Shown here: positions 11,043-18,093 of the stretch, in pieces | Numbering within the stretch: the first letter of the stretch is position 1 | Layout of the letters: each line of letters starts with the position of its first letter | Assembly: GCA_964017195.1 (NCBI GenBank) | Contig: OZ024891.1 | Location: forward strand, 1,227,394-1,291,393 | DNA from: Siderastrea radians | Lineage: Eukaryota > Cnidaria > Anthozoa > Scleractinia > Rhizangiidae | Length of the DNA stretch: 64,000 nt | Reading direction: 5' to 3' | Notes under the pieces: generated by a model | Told to the model about the DNA's origin: nothing | Databases searched by the model: none | Seen by the model: only the letters and a program-made list of their open reading frames with translations | Translations under genes and position numbers: made by a program

Positions 11043-11558
11043 ATGTCTGAAACGAGAAGGCCCTTGGGTTCCCTGGGTAGCGATATGAATGTGGGCGGAG
11101 CAGACGCGTTGAGGAGGAGAGTGCGACCAGAGGAGACGCCCCTCCAGCGCCAAATTAGACGCATGTACGAGAGACGGGAGGAGTCATGGCGCCCCCTGAA
11201 TCGGCAACGCGTGGAGGCGTTCCTTCGCTTGTTTCTACTGTGCTTTGTTGAGCCGGAGAATGGGCTTCCTCTTCACCCAGTCACCTACGAGAGGTTAAAG
11301 AGAGCACTGGCGAATCGGATCATCCCTTGGATAGAGTTCCGTATAGTACCGACCAGGGAGGAACGATATTGGCCCATTAGCATGGGGCTGTTTGAGCAGG
11401 TGGATTTTTATATGGCTGCGCATCTGCCTGAACTGTACTGTGGCAATCAGTGGGGAACAATTATGCATTTTTACAGGGAAGTGAAAAAACAGGAGAAGGA
11501 GGAACGGGAGAGAAGAAAGGAGCGAGCCAGTCGTGTACGACGTGTGTTGGAGTTGTAA
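11043..11558 (+). CDS. ORF171, unknown
   Basis: 171 residues, not recognised. The N-terminus is basic (ADALRRRVRPEET ... RQIRRMYERR). The middle is rich in aromatic residues (FLRLFLLCF, IPWIEF, YWPISMGLFEQVDFYM), and the C-terminus is a charged helix (KKQEKEERERRKERASRVRR). It contains NVGG near residue 17, which fits the loose adenain cleavage pattern, but probably by chance. Transcription should start from the TATA box 77 nt before the ATG. Its promoter is a copy of the one driving the activator-like gene at 26158, so the two may be co-regulated early genes. Confidence 0.7.
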   Translation: MSETRRPLGSLGSDMNVGGADALRRRVRPEETPLQRQIRRMYERREESWRPLNRQRVEAFLRLFLLCFVEPENGLPLHPVTYERLKRALANRIIPWIEFRIVPTREERYWPISMGLFEQVDFYMAAHLPELYCGNQWGTIMHFYREVKKQEKEERERRKERASRVRRVLEL

Positions 11559-11836
11559 ATAGACTTTGAACATTCCTGTTGAGTTTCTTTATTGTGAGTC
11601 AAGGCTACTGTGCGTCAAGAGGCATTATTTATGATGAACGTGCAAAACCAGTGTTGTCATTTTTTTTTTTTAAATTTTTAATTAAAAAAGAGTTCATGTT
11701 TTTTTTTACAAATGGTTGTCTGTGTTCTTTTGCCACGCGGGTGTTCCTATTTACAATTGGAAAAAACTAAAAAGTGGAAAAGTAAAAACTAAAAAAGGAC
11801 TATGTACAATTCAAAAAAGTAAAAACTAAAAAAACA
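11559..11836. other. Convergent 3' region, AT-rich
   Basis: About 280 bp of T- and A-rich sequence between the convergent ORF171 and SLOG-like genes. It holds TTTATT at about 11588-11593, a candidate minus-strand polyA signal, and repeated AAAAAGTAAAAACTAAAAAA stretches near 11765-11835. No gene seen. Confidence 0.6.
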
Positions 11837-12529
11837 TTACAAATGAAAGTCTTCGAGTTCCAGGCGTAATTGATCAATGTTCTCGGGGAGACAGAACGTG
11901 CGGTTGAATAAGGCTTGAATTTCGGCTCGGGTTTTTTCGTCCACATCCCGGGATCCTACCACGGCACTGCTTTGATGAAGGGTGGGCTTTTTGGGTCCCC
12001 AAGGGACAAATTGACTGCCAGTGACTAGGGTGGCGGCATTCTCGTTGACTTGGTAGTAATGGTCCGAGCGGTACCATGATTGACTGGGGATGTCAAACAG
12101 GTAGACGGGTTTGCCTAAATCCATAGCCAATTGCACGGTCCAACCAGTGCCTCCTTTCACGCGTTTATGATCCGGTTCCAAGATGCCAAAGGCATAGATG
12201 GTATGGGCTTTCTTGGCCAATTGATAATTGCGTTGCAGCAATTGCAGGGTGTAAAAATGACTGGGCATTTTTTTGCCTAGTTTCTCCGCTGCCTGGTGAA
12301 GATGGGGGTTGGCCAACATCAGGACTTCCACCGTAGAAGGGGTGATGAAAGTGGCTCGAGGATGGTTCGGGGGGACCAGGACTTCGAGTTGCATCCCAAA
12401 GTGTTTGGCCTGTTCTTCGGCGAGGGCATCCGTACCTTTGGCTCCCCCTGTGTAGACCACATGGCCATGGCCCACTTGCAGTTCCAAGGCACCGAGATCT
12501 TGTTCTCCGATCATGATGTCTGGGGGCAT
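11837..12529 (-). CDS. SLOG-like Rossmann nucleotide-binding protein
   Basis: 230 residues from the first ATG at 12529; the longer frame only adds a TTG start. Residues 24-40 read VVYTGGAKGTDALAEEQ, the glycine-rich GGA.GTD loop typical of the SLOG (SMF/DprA-LOG) superfamily of Rossmann folds. A second conserved stretch GGTGWTVQLAMDLGKPVYLFD lies near residues 137-157. SLOG domains bind nucleotides or nucleotide-derived ligands, and many act in immunity-related signalling or nucleotide metabolism. In this element it could sense or sequester such a ligand, but that is inference. A TATA-like TATTTAAGG on the minus strand (about 12566-12575) lies about 40 nt upstream. The gene shares a divergent promoter with the GRF gene. 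It is not a core Polinton gene and was probably acquired. Confidence 0.75.
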   Translation of the reverse strand: MPPDIMIGEQDLGALELQVGHGHVVYTGGAKGTDALAEEQAKHFGMQLEVLVPPNHPRATFITPSTVEVLMLANPHLHQAAEKLGKKMPSHFYTLQLLQRNYQLAKKAHTIYAFGILEPDHKRVKGGTGWTVQLAMDLGKPVYLFDIPSQSWYRSDHYYQVNENAATLVTGSQFVPWGPKKPTLHQSSAVVGSRDVDEKTRAEIQALFNRTFCLPENIDQLRLELEDFHL

Positions 12530-12563
12530 TGCTTTGGAGAATGACGATTCAGGGAGCAAGGGA

Positions 12564-12709
12564 GCTCCTTAAATAGAGACAGTTGACCAATGGGAAGACA
12601 AGAGGACCTTATTTGGAGAGGCAAAAGCTGACCAATGGGACGATGAGACGTCCTTATATGGGTAGGATAAGCTGACCAATGAGAGCCAAGGGTCCAAGGT
12701 ATAAAAAGG
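12564..12709. promoter_or_regulatory. Divergent promoter with repeated CArG-like and CCAAT boxes
   Basis: Three tandem modules about 44 bp apart. CCAAT boxes are at 12587-12591, 12632-12636 and 12676-12680, each within TGACCAATG. CArG-type boxes alternate with them: CCTTATTTGG at 12607-12616 and CCTTATATGG at 12652-12661 are perfect CC(A/T)6GG, and CCTTAAATAG near 12567 is a near match. A TATA box TATAAAA at 12700-12706 serves the plus-strand GRF gene, and TATTTAAGG on the minus strand serves the SLOG-like gene. Confidence 0.75.
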
Positions 12710-12741
12710 CCTCGGTGGTAGGGGTGAAAATCTTGAGCACG

Positions 12742-13611
12742 ATGTCGGTCGAACGGAAGAGAAAGCCAAGCGTACACCCTGCGGGGAACAAGAAGAAGAA
12801 GAACACCATTCAAACGATGACGCCCGTGGACTGTGATCCGGTGGTAGGGGAGGTGGTGGAAGATACCCGAGCTGCCGTGGAAGAGATGATGAAAGAATTG
12901 AATGACATGGTGGAGCAATCGACACCGGCATTGACGGTCATGTATGACACTGCGGAGGACAAGGAAAGAAAGTCGGTGGACTATATGGTATGCCCTTGCC
13001 ATGACGTGCGTTTGGAGGCCCGAGAATCTCAAAAGGGATGGAAGTATGTGAAATGTCCCATCCAACCGTGTTTGCTGTTTTGTGGGCAAGATCAAGCCCC
13101 AGAGTATATGAAAGCCGTGTATAGTCAACCTCATGTAGAAGTGTTGGACATGTGGACTTGTTTGCAGTGTTTTTGCCGGGAACCCGCCACGCTGCAACAG
13201 AGCCATTCCACCCAGAACCCCGATCGCTTGTTTCTGAATTGTTCCAAGAAACAGTGTGGCTTCTTCCGATGGGCCGATCAACCCATGGGCCCCAAGTACT
13301 GGAGTTGGTTTCATGACAACCCGCCCAAGAAAGCCGACCAACAAGCTGAATCTCCTTTGTCTACCCGTGATGCGCAAGGATATCCCAAGAGGGGCTATGA
13401 CATCCCTGGCCCACCCCCTCGAGCCCCAAGGAAAGAGGATCGCCCCCTGACAGATTATGAGAAACAATTGTTGCGAGAAATTCAAGAGCTCAAGAACCGT
13501 CAAGAAATGATGGTCGCCCCAGCGCCGCCACCCCCCAAGTACAGTGACAGTGTGGACAACTGGCAGAAAGGTCTAGAGACCGTCGCCTGTGGCCGTCTAG
13601 GTCTCTTTTAA
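12742..13611 (+). CDS. GRF-type zinc-finger protein
   Basis: 289 residues from the ATG at 12742. The frame is open further upstream, but the TATA box at 12700-12706 lies between the upstream ATG (12679) and this one, so 12742 is the start. A basic N-terminus (KRKPS...KKKK) is followed by two GRF-like zinc fingers. The first is degenerate (CPCH ... KCPIQPCLLFC). The second is clear (CLQCFCREPA ... NPDRLFLNC....CGFFRWAD). GRF fingers bind single-stranded DNA or related nucleic-acid structures in repair and decatenation proteins. The C-terminal third is proline-rich with a charged helix (ITDYEKQLLREIQELKNRQE-like). A role in replication or genome handling is plausible. PolyA signal at 13631-13636. 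Confidence 0.75.
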   Translation: MSVERKRKPSVHPAGNKKKKNTIQTMTPVDCDPVVGEVVEDTRAAVEEMMKELNDMVEQSTPALTVMYDTAEDKERKSVDYMVCPCHDVRLEARESQKGWKYVKCPIQPCLLFCGQDQAPEYMKAVYSQPHVEVLDMWTCLQCFCREPATLQQSHSTQNPDRLFLNCSKKQCGFFRWADQPMGPKYWSWFHDNPPKKADQQAESPLSTRDAQGYPKRGYDIPGPPPRAPRKEDRPLTDYEKQLLREIQELKNRQEMMVAPAPPPPKYSDSVDNWQKGLETVACGRLGLF

Positions 13612-13655
13612 TGTATTAAAAAGGAGTAGGAATAAATGATGTTATCAATGTGACC

Positions 13656-14018
13656 ATGGAGTCTGCTGTGTCGTATGCGTGGGAGTCTCTCTTGTCCCTG
13701 GCGCAATGGCAATGCCATCAATCCCTGTGCCAAGTGTTATATGATCACCAACCAGGGTCCAAGATCCCTATTCCTCCATGTCCCGAGGACACGCATCCTC
13801 TCCACGTCTTTGAAGAAACCCACGTCGACCGTAACTTGTATCGATGGGTGGTGTTTGTCGTATGGTTAAAAGCCCACCCAGAGGCGTGGCGATGGTATCG
13901 AATCATTCAAAAGGCGCATCCCCACACGGTCCCCACCATATCAACGTTATGGGGTGAATGTCAGAAAGTATGGCCCCTCGAAAGAGAACCCAACGCTGGA
14001 GTTCGTCCTCAGGGTTGA
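13656..14018 (+). CDS. Small unknown protein upstream of integrase
   Basis: 120 residues from ATG 13656; the open frame also has a GTG at 13650. It is tryptophan-rich and aromatic (WESLLSLAQWQCHQSL, YRWVVFVVWLKAHPEAWRWYRII) and not recognised. A TATTAAAAAGG box lies at about 13613-13623. The end overlaps the integrase start by 61 nt in another frame. Position and compactness argue that it is real, but I cannot assign a role. Confidence 0.55.
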   Translation: MESAVSYAWESLLSLAQWQCHQSLCQVLYDHQPGSKIPIPPCPEDTHPLHVFEETHVDRNLYRWVVFVVWLKAHPEAWRWYRIIQKAHPHTVPTISTLWGECQKVWPLEREPNAGVRPQG

Positions 14019-15127
14019 AGAGAACCAAACGCCCTGTGTCGTCAACGAAGAAGAAAAGCAATGTCTCGCAACAGTGGTTAAGCCGTTACCACGATCCTAG
14101 CGCCCCGGGGAGTTTAGGCGGGGTGCAACGGTTTGCCAAAGCCCAGGGTCTCCCTTTGAAAAAAGCCCAACGACTCTTGGAACAGGATGTGGGCTACACC
14201 TTGCATAAACCACGACGTCGTCGTTTTGCTACCTTACCCGTGGTCGTAGGGGGGTTAGATGATCAATGGGCCGCGGATTTAGTGGAAGTGCAACGTTTGG
14301 CTAAACATAATCGGGGTATACGCTACTTGTTGACCGTCGTGGATGTGTTGTCCAAGTACGCGTGGGTCCAACCGTTGAAAACCAAAACCGGCGTGGCCCT
14401 CGTGAAAGCCTTTGAGAAGATTGTGAGACAAGGACGTCACCCCAACCGATTGCAAACGGATCGAGGGAAAGAATTTTACAATCGGACCTTTCAACGATGG
14501 GTCGACGAGCAAGACATCCAACATTTTTCCACCGAAGGGGATGCCAAAGCCAGTGTAGTGGAACGATTTAATCGGACCTTGAAAGAACGGTTGTACCGTT
14601 ATTTGACCACGGCCAACACCTTACGCTTTGACAATGTCTTACCCGAGCTGGTACAAGGGTACAATGCCACCCGTCATCGAAGTATTGGTATGCCCCCCGA
14701 AGACGTGACGTGGGACAACGAAGAAGCCGTGTGGAAACGATTGTATGCCAAACGATTGAAAGGTCGGAAAAAACCCCAATTCAAAGTCGGGGATCGGGTT
14801 CGTCTCAACACGATTCATCGTACCTTTGAAAAAGGCTATCTCCCCGGTTGGACCGAAGAAGTGTTTGTGGTGCATCGCGTGATCCCGGGCCCCGTGCCCA
14901 CGTATAAGATTCAGGAATGGGATGAGACCCCCATCAAAGGCACGTTTTACGAGGAGGATTTACAAAAAGTCCAGGTGTCCGATGTATTTCGCATCGAAAA
15001 GGTACTTAAGCGTCAAAAAGATCGTTGGTTGGTCAAGTGGAAAGGGTGGCCAGACAAGTACAATAGTTGGATTGCTCGTGGTGACGTGACGTCCCTTCGA
15101 CCGCGCAAACGACGCCGACGACGCTAA
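13958..15127 (+). CDS. INT: Polinton integrase (DDE, chromodomain)
   Basis: 389 residues, the retroviral-type integrase that inserts the element and generates the 6-bp duplication. The catalytic residues are visible as D107 (WAADLVEV), D168 (QTDRGKEF) and E202 (SVVERFNRTLK), the last about 34 residues after the second aspartate, as in other Polintons. The N-terminal part is basic. The C-terminal region carries a chromodomain (FRIEKVLKRQKDRWLVKWKG ... NSWI) and ends in an arginine-rich tail. Chromodomains on integrases can direct insertion to modified histones. The start may be M1 or M5 (13970), both in the same frame. The stop is 4 nt before the next ATG. Confidence 0.95.
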   Translation: MSESMAPRKRTQRWSSSSGLKRTKRPVSSTKKKSNVSQQWLSRYHDPSAPGSLGGVQRFAKAQGLPLKKAQRLLEQDVGYTLHKPRRRRFATLPVVVGGLDDQWAADLVEVQRLAKHNRGIRYLLTVVDVLSKYAWVQPLKTKTGVALVKAFEKIVRQGRHPNRLQTDRGKEFYNRTFQRWVDEQDIQHFSTEGDAKASVVERFNRTLKERLYRYLTTANTLRFDNVLPELVQGYNATRHRSIGMPPEDVTWDNEEAVWKRLYAKRLKGRKKPQFKVGDRVRLNTIHRTFEKGYLPGWTEEVFVVHRVIPGPVPTYKIQEWDETPIKGTFYEEDLQKVQVSDVFRIEKVLKRQKDRWLVKWKGWPDKYNSWIARGDVTSLRPRKRRRRR

Positions 15128-15130
15128 ACA

Positions 15131-16174
15131 ATGACGTTGGTGCCCAACTCTTCGTTTTACGTGACGTTGATGAGTCATGCGAGTACCAAAGAGTTTCCTG
15201 GGAACAAGAGTCATCATTTCAGAAACCGATTGCCTAAACCCATTCGATTTATGGGACGCGGATGGATGGTGGGCATGGTCAGTTTATCCTTACCCACCAT
15301 TCCAGTGCTAGCGGAAGAAGGAGGCGTGGGCGATTCCCATCCTCTGTTGTACGTACGATGGCACGAACGGGTGTATGTCCAAGACGATCAAGGGAACGAT
15401 CGCTGGTACCATGAACGCCGCGAACTCACTGTCTACGGGCGAGATATGAGAAAGGAGATGACCTCGTTGACGGGAGTTCAATTTTTTCATCAACTGGTCT
15501 ATCGTTACCAGCAAGAACGGGCGAAACAAACCGTCCCCAAAAACAAATGGGCCGAGGACAATGGCCTCAAATTGGCCCCGACCTTTGAATGGACCTCCGA
15601 AGGGGATTTGTTATTGAATAGCAAGCCCGTGGATTACAAACGACAAGTGGCGCACGTGTCATGGGGCAGAACCTTGGCCCTGAGAATGGGATGGATTGAA
15701 CAAGTGTCCCCCGGCCAGTATCGATTGGGTCCGAATCTCTTGCCAGAATTTCAAGGCATGTCTACCATTCCCACCCCGACGGATGTCCGCGATGCCGCCA
15801 ACAAACCCCTCTTTTGGAAAGTGGAGGGGGATTATCTGAAATTGAGTCTATCGTGTCCTTGGCGGTTTGTGAATTTGAACGGGACCTTTCGTGTCCCGTC
15901 GGAATTTCCCGCCGTGCGTCCTTTGCACGTATATTGTGATGTAGGCACCAGCAGTATGGTAGGGGGACGTATCACGGATCTGTTACGAGAAATCAAGTAC
16001 CATCCTCAAAACACCACCCACTTTGAACCTCAACATATTCAATATGTCCCCGTACGCAATGAAGTGGTGGAGATCGTGGAAACGCAGATGTCCGAAATCA
16101 ATGGGGATCTCGTGACATTTGGCGAAGGGCATACCCTCCTAACCCTCCACTTTAAAAGGGAGGTGGTGGTGTGA
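15131..16174 (+). CDS. SFYxTL-family Polinton protein, paralog 2
   Basis: 347 residues. Paralog of the next gene with strong C-terminal similarity: DYLKLSLSCPWRFVNLNGTFR, LHVYCDVGTSSMVGGRITDLLREIKY, FEPQHIQY, RNEVVEIVETQ, GEGHTLLTLHFK. The N-terminus is SSFYVTLMSHAS, then FRNRLPKPI and GWMVGMVSLSLP. A structural role in the virion (minor capsid, penton or attachment protein) is my guess from its abundance in Polintons and its position between integrase and capsid genes. It starts 4 nt after the integrase stop and ends shortly before the next paralog, whose TATA-like box lies inside this gene. Confidence 0.85.
   Translation: MTLVPNSSFYVTLMSHASTKEFPGNKSHHFRNRLPKPIRFMGRGWMVGMVSLSLPTIPVLAEEGGVGDSHPLLYVRWHERVYVQDDQGNDRWYHERRELTVYGRDMRKEMTSLTGVQFFHQLVYRYQQERAKQTVPKNKWAEDNGLKLAPTFEWTSEGDLLLNSKPVDYKRQVAHVSWGRTLALRMGWIEQVSPGQYRLGPNLLPEFQGMSTIPTPTDVRDAANKPLFWKVEGDYLKLSLSCPWRFVNLNGTFRVPSEFPAVRPLHVYCDVGTSSMVGGRITDLLREIKYHPQNTTHFEPQHIQYVPVRNEVVEIVETQMSEINGDLVTFGEGHTLLTLHFKREVVV
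16151..16158 (+). promoter_or_regulatory. TATA-like box inside preceding gene
   Basis: TTTAAAAG, 28 nt before the ATG at 16186 and within the last codons of the gene ending at 16174. Confidence 0.5.
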
Positions 16175-16185
16175 AGCAGACAAAA

Positions 16186-17238
16186 ATGTCGTTCTACGTG
16201 ACGTTACCCAGTCATTCCAACCGACGTGAATTTCCCAACAACCAAGCCAATTCCTTCAAGATTCGTCTACCGAAACCGTTGCAGTTATCCGGAGGGGGAT
16301 GGCAAGTGGGGTTGAGTGCCATTTCCTTACCAGATGCGCGCGTCAATTTGTATGAGTTGGTGAAGAAAAATGGGTACGTCATGGGGACGTCCTGGGACCA
16401 AACCTATCCCAAACCGGATGGAAAAGACGGGGAAATGACCTCGCGAGTAGACACCGCGCGAACCATCATCAATGACGTGAAAGATTTGGATTGGGTGGTG
16501 GATGGTGTGAGTTTCATGAAAGCCATCATTGCCCACTTGGAACAACAACGTATGGAATTGGCGATTCAAGGAGGTCGGTTTACCAACGATCAAGGCAAAC
16601 ACACTTACGTCAAGTTTCGTTGGGAAGGCGAGGATCTGCTCATCGACAACACGAATGTCTGTCATTGCGGCAACAAAACACCAGCCCTGACTATCTACAC
16701 CAAGTTAGCACTCAAGATGGGATGGTTACGTCAAATTGACACTGTATTGATTTTGGGGCCAAACTTACAACAAGAATTCATCGGCGATCAAATCCCCAAC
16801 ATGACAAAACCAGCCGTTGACAACGATTGGAACGATGTGAACGACGATCAGAGCAAGGCGGTCTTTTGGACGGTGCGTTCGTTTTTACCGGATTATTTAC
16901 AATTGAGTATGAGTTGTAATTGGCGTTTCACCAACTTGAATGTAGCGTTTCGAACGGTGGTGGGGGAACCCACACGATCATTGCACGTGTACTCCGACGT
17001 GGCAGGCAGCACTGTGGTGGGCAATCGCGTGACCGATTTGTTGCGTGAAATCCAGTACAAGCGACAAGCACGTGGCACCATCTACTTTGAACCGTTGCAC
17101 ATTCAATACATGTCTCTTCGTAACGAGGTGGTGGAAATGATTCACGTTCAAGTGGCCGAAACGATTGGTAGAGGAGGAGACTTGGTCAAGTTTGGTGAAG
17201 GTCATACCATTGTCACGTTACACTTCAAAAAGACATAA
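16186..17238 (+). CDS. SFYxTL-family Polinton protein, paralog 3
   Basis: 350 residues from ATG 16186; the frame also opens at a GTG at 16171 that overlaps the previous stop. MSFYVTLPSHSN, FKIRLPKPL and GWQVGLSAISLP make up the family N-terminus. LGPNLQQEF, LQLSMSCNWRFTNLNVAFR, LHVYSDVAGSTVVGNRVTDLLREI and FGEGHTIVTLHFK repeat the pattern of paralog 2. The two adjacent copies probably arose by tandem duplication and have since diverged, most in the central part. Function inferred only: virion minor protein. Confidence 0.85.
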   Translation: MSFYVTLPSHSNRREFPNNQANSFKIRLPKPLQLSGGGWQVGLSAISLPDARVNLYELVKKNGYVMGTSWDQTYPKPDGKDGEMTSRVDTARTIINDVKDLDWVVDGVSFMKAIIAHLEQQRMELAIQGGRFTNDQGKHTYVKFRWEGEDLLIDNTNVCHCGNKTPALTIYTKLALKMGWLRQIDTVLILGPNLQQEFIGDQIPNMTKPAVDNDWNDVNDDQSKAVFWTVRSFLPDYLQLSMSCNWRFTNLNVAFRTVVGEPTRSLHVYSDVAGSTVVGNRVTDLLREIQYKRQARGTIYFEPLHIQYMSLRNEVVEMIHVQVAETIGRGGDLVKFGEGHTIVTLHFKKT

Positions 17239-17245
17239 AAAGGGG
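17234..17245 (+). promoter_or_regulatory. TATA-like box for small basic protein
   Basis: CATAAAAAGGGG, 28 nt before the ATG at 17274 and overlapping the stop of the previous gene. Confidence 0.55.
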
Positions 17246-17273
17246 GTGGCCAAGGGAGTGTCCCAATCACAAG

Positions 17274-17465
17274 ATGCCCAAGACAAGAGTGCGTCGAATG
17301 AGACGAAGAAGAAGAAGGCAACGAGGGGGTTTATTCCCCCTGGCGGCCCTCATTCCAGCCTTGATTGCGGGAGGCAAAGCCGTGGCGTTGGGTGCCGCGG
17401 GTGGTGCCGCGAGTTACGGGGCTAAAAAAGGGTTGGAAGCCGCTTTTCGGAAAAGAAGACGATGA
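17274..17465 (+). CDS. Small basic core-like peptide (pX/mu-like)
   Basis: 63 residues. An arginine-rich N-terminus (RRMRRRRRRQRGG) is followed by a hydrophobic, glycine/alanine-rich segment (LFPLAALIPALIAGG ... AALGAAGGAA-like) and a basic C-terminus. Q16-R17-G18-G19 fits the adenain cleavage pattern (small set)-x-G-G. The layout recalls adenovirus mu/pX-type core precursors, in which the viral protease cuts after GG; homology is not proven. It lies in the late cluster and has its own TATA-like box. Confidence 0.7.
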   Translation: MPKTRVRRMRRRRRRQRGGLFPLAALIPALIAGGKAVALGAAGGAASYGAKKGLEAAFRKRRR

Positions 17466-17471
17466 GGACGG

Positions 17472-17480
17472 TATAAAAAG
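17472..17480 (+). promoter_or_regulatory. TATA box
   Basis: TATAAAAAG, 52 nt before the ATG at 17532, in the short gap after the stop of the preceding small gene. GGTATAAAAAGG is the recurring form of this box in the element. Confidence 0.6.
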
Positions 17481-17531
17481 GGAGTCACGTGAAGCACAGA
17501 CAAAACGTTTATCCCTGGTGAAGAAGGTACC

Positions 17532-17858
17532 ATGCGTGGGGGAAGTTTGACACGATTTCGAACCGACGAGTGGTATGATCAACAAGGCAAAGGATTGATG
17601 ACGGATCTGATGCGTGGGGGGTTGCAAGGTCTTATAAGGACGCGAAATCCTTTAAAACTGCCTAGTAATATCAAGAGAGGATTGGAAACGGGTTTGACAC
17701 GAGGTATCAAACGCAAAGCCGAAGACGTCCTTAAAAAGGAAATCACCAAACAAGCCAAGAAAGCGTTGAGTAATAAGAGCGTGAAAGACGCCGTGCGGGT
17801 AGCCACGGCCTTATTTCCCAAACAAACCAAACGGGCGCGTGATATTTTGGGCGTGTGA
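17532..17858 (+). CDS. Basic helical core-like protein with GG processing motifs
   Basis: 108 residues, lysine/arginine-rich and mostly helical. It starts MRGG. A second possible cleavage site is M27-R28-G29-G30 (LMRGGLQG), and Q17-x-G19-K-G21 fits the alternative QxGx-G form. The rest is a run of basic amphipathic helices (IKRGLETGLTRGIKRKAEDVLKKEI...). It could be a DNA-condensing core protein or a pVI-like membrane-active precursor. The role is inferred from composition and its place before the capsid gene. Confidence 0.65.
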   Translation: MRGGSLTRFRTDEWYDQQGKGLMTDLMRGGLQGLIRTRNPLKLPSNIKRGLETGLTRGIKRKAEDVLKKEITKQAKKALSNKSVKDAVRVATALFPKQTKRARDILGV

Positions 17859-17860
17859 AC

Positions 17861-18091
17861 ATGGATCCCGTGCATTCACGACCTCGACGGATTCGCAGTA
17901 ATCGAGGGTTGTCTCAATGGGGTGGACTGTATCCGTTTTGGAAACTCAGGAGAGGACAACGTGGTGGATGGTTGAGTCCCGAGGTGATGAGAGTCCCCGG
18001 GTTTGATTTGAGACAACGCTTAGCACGACGACGGTATAAAAACCCCTCACGACGACGACGGGGTACCAGTACTCGACGACGACGACGTTAA
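17861..18091 (+). CDS. Small arginine-rich peptide with QxGG motifs
   Basis: 76 residues from ATG 17861; a GTG lies two codons upstream. Q19-W-G-G22 and Q33-R-G-G36 are candidate protease sites. The flanks are very basic, ending in RRRRGTSTRRRRR. It begins 3 nt after the previous stop and ends 3 nt before the capsid ATG. A TATA box for the capsid gene is embedded in it at 18035. Likely a core or minor capsid precursor. Confidence 0.65.
   Translation: MDPVHSRPRRIRSNRGLSQWGGLYPFWKLRRGQRGGWLSPEVMRVPGFDLRQRLARRRYKNPSRRRRGTSTRRRRR
18035..18042 (+). promoter_or_regulatory. TATA box of capsid gene
   Basis: TATAAAAA within the coding sequence of the preceding small gene, 52 nt before the capsid ATG at 18094. 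Confidence 0.6.
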
Positions 18092-18093
18092 AC

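Noticed and set aside
12530..12741. Upstream extensions of the SLOG-like and GRF open frames
   Set aside because: The extended starts are TTG or lie upstream of the TATA boxes; the first ATG downstream fits the promoter better.
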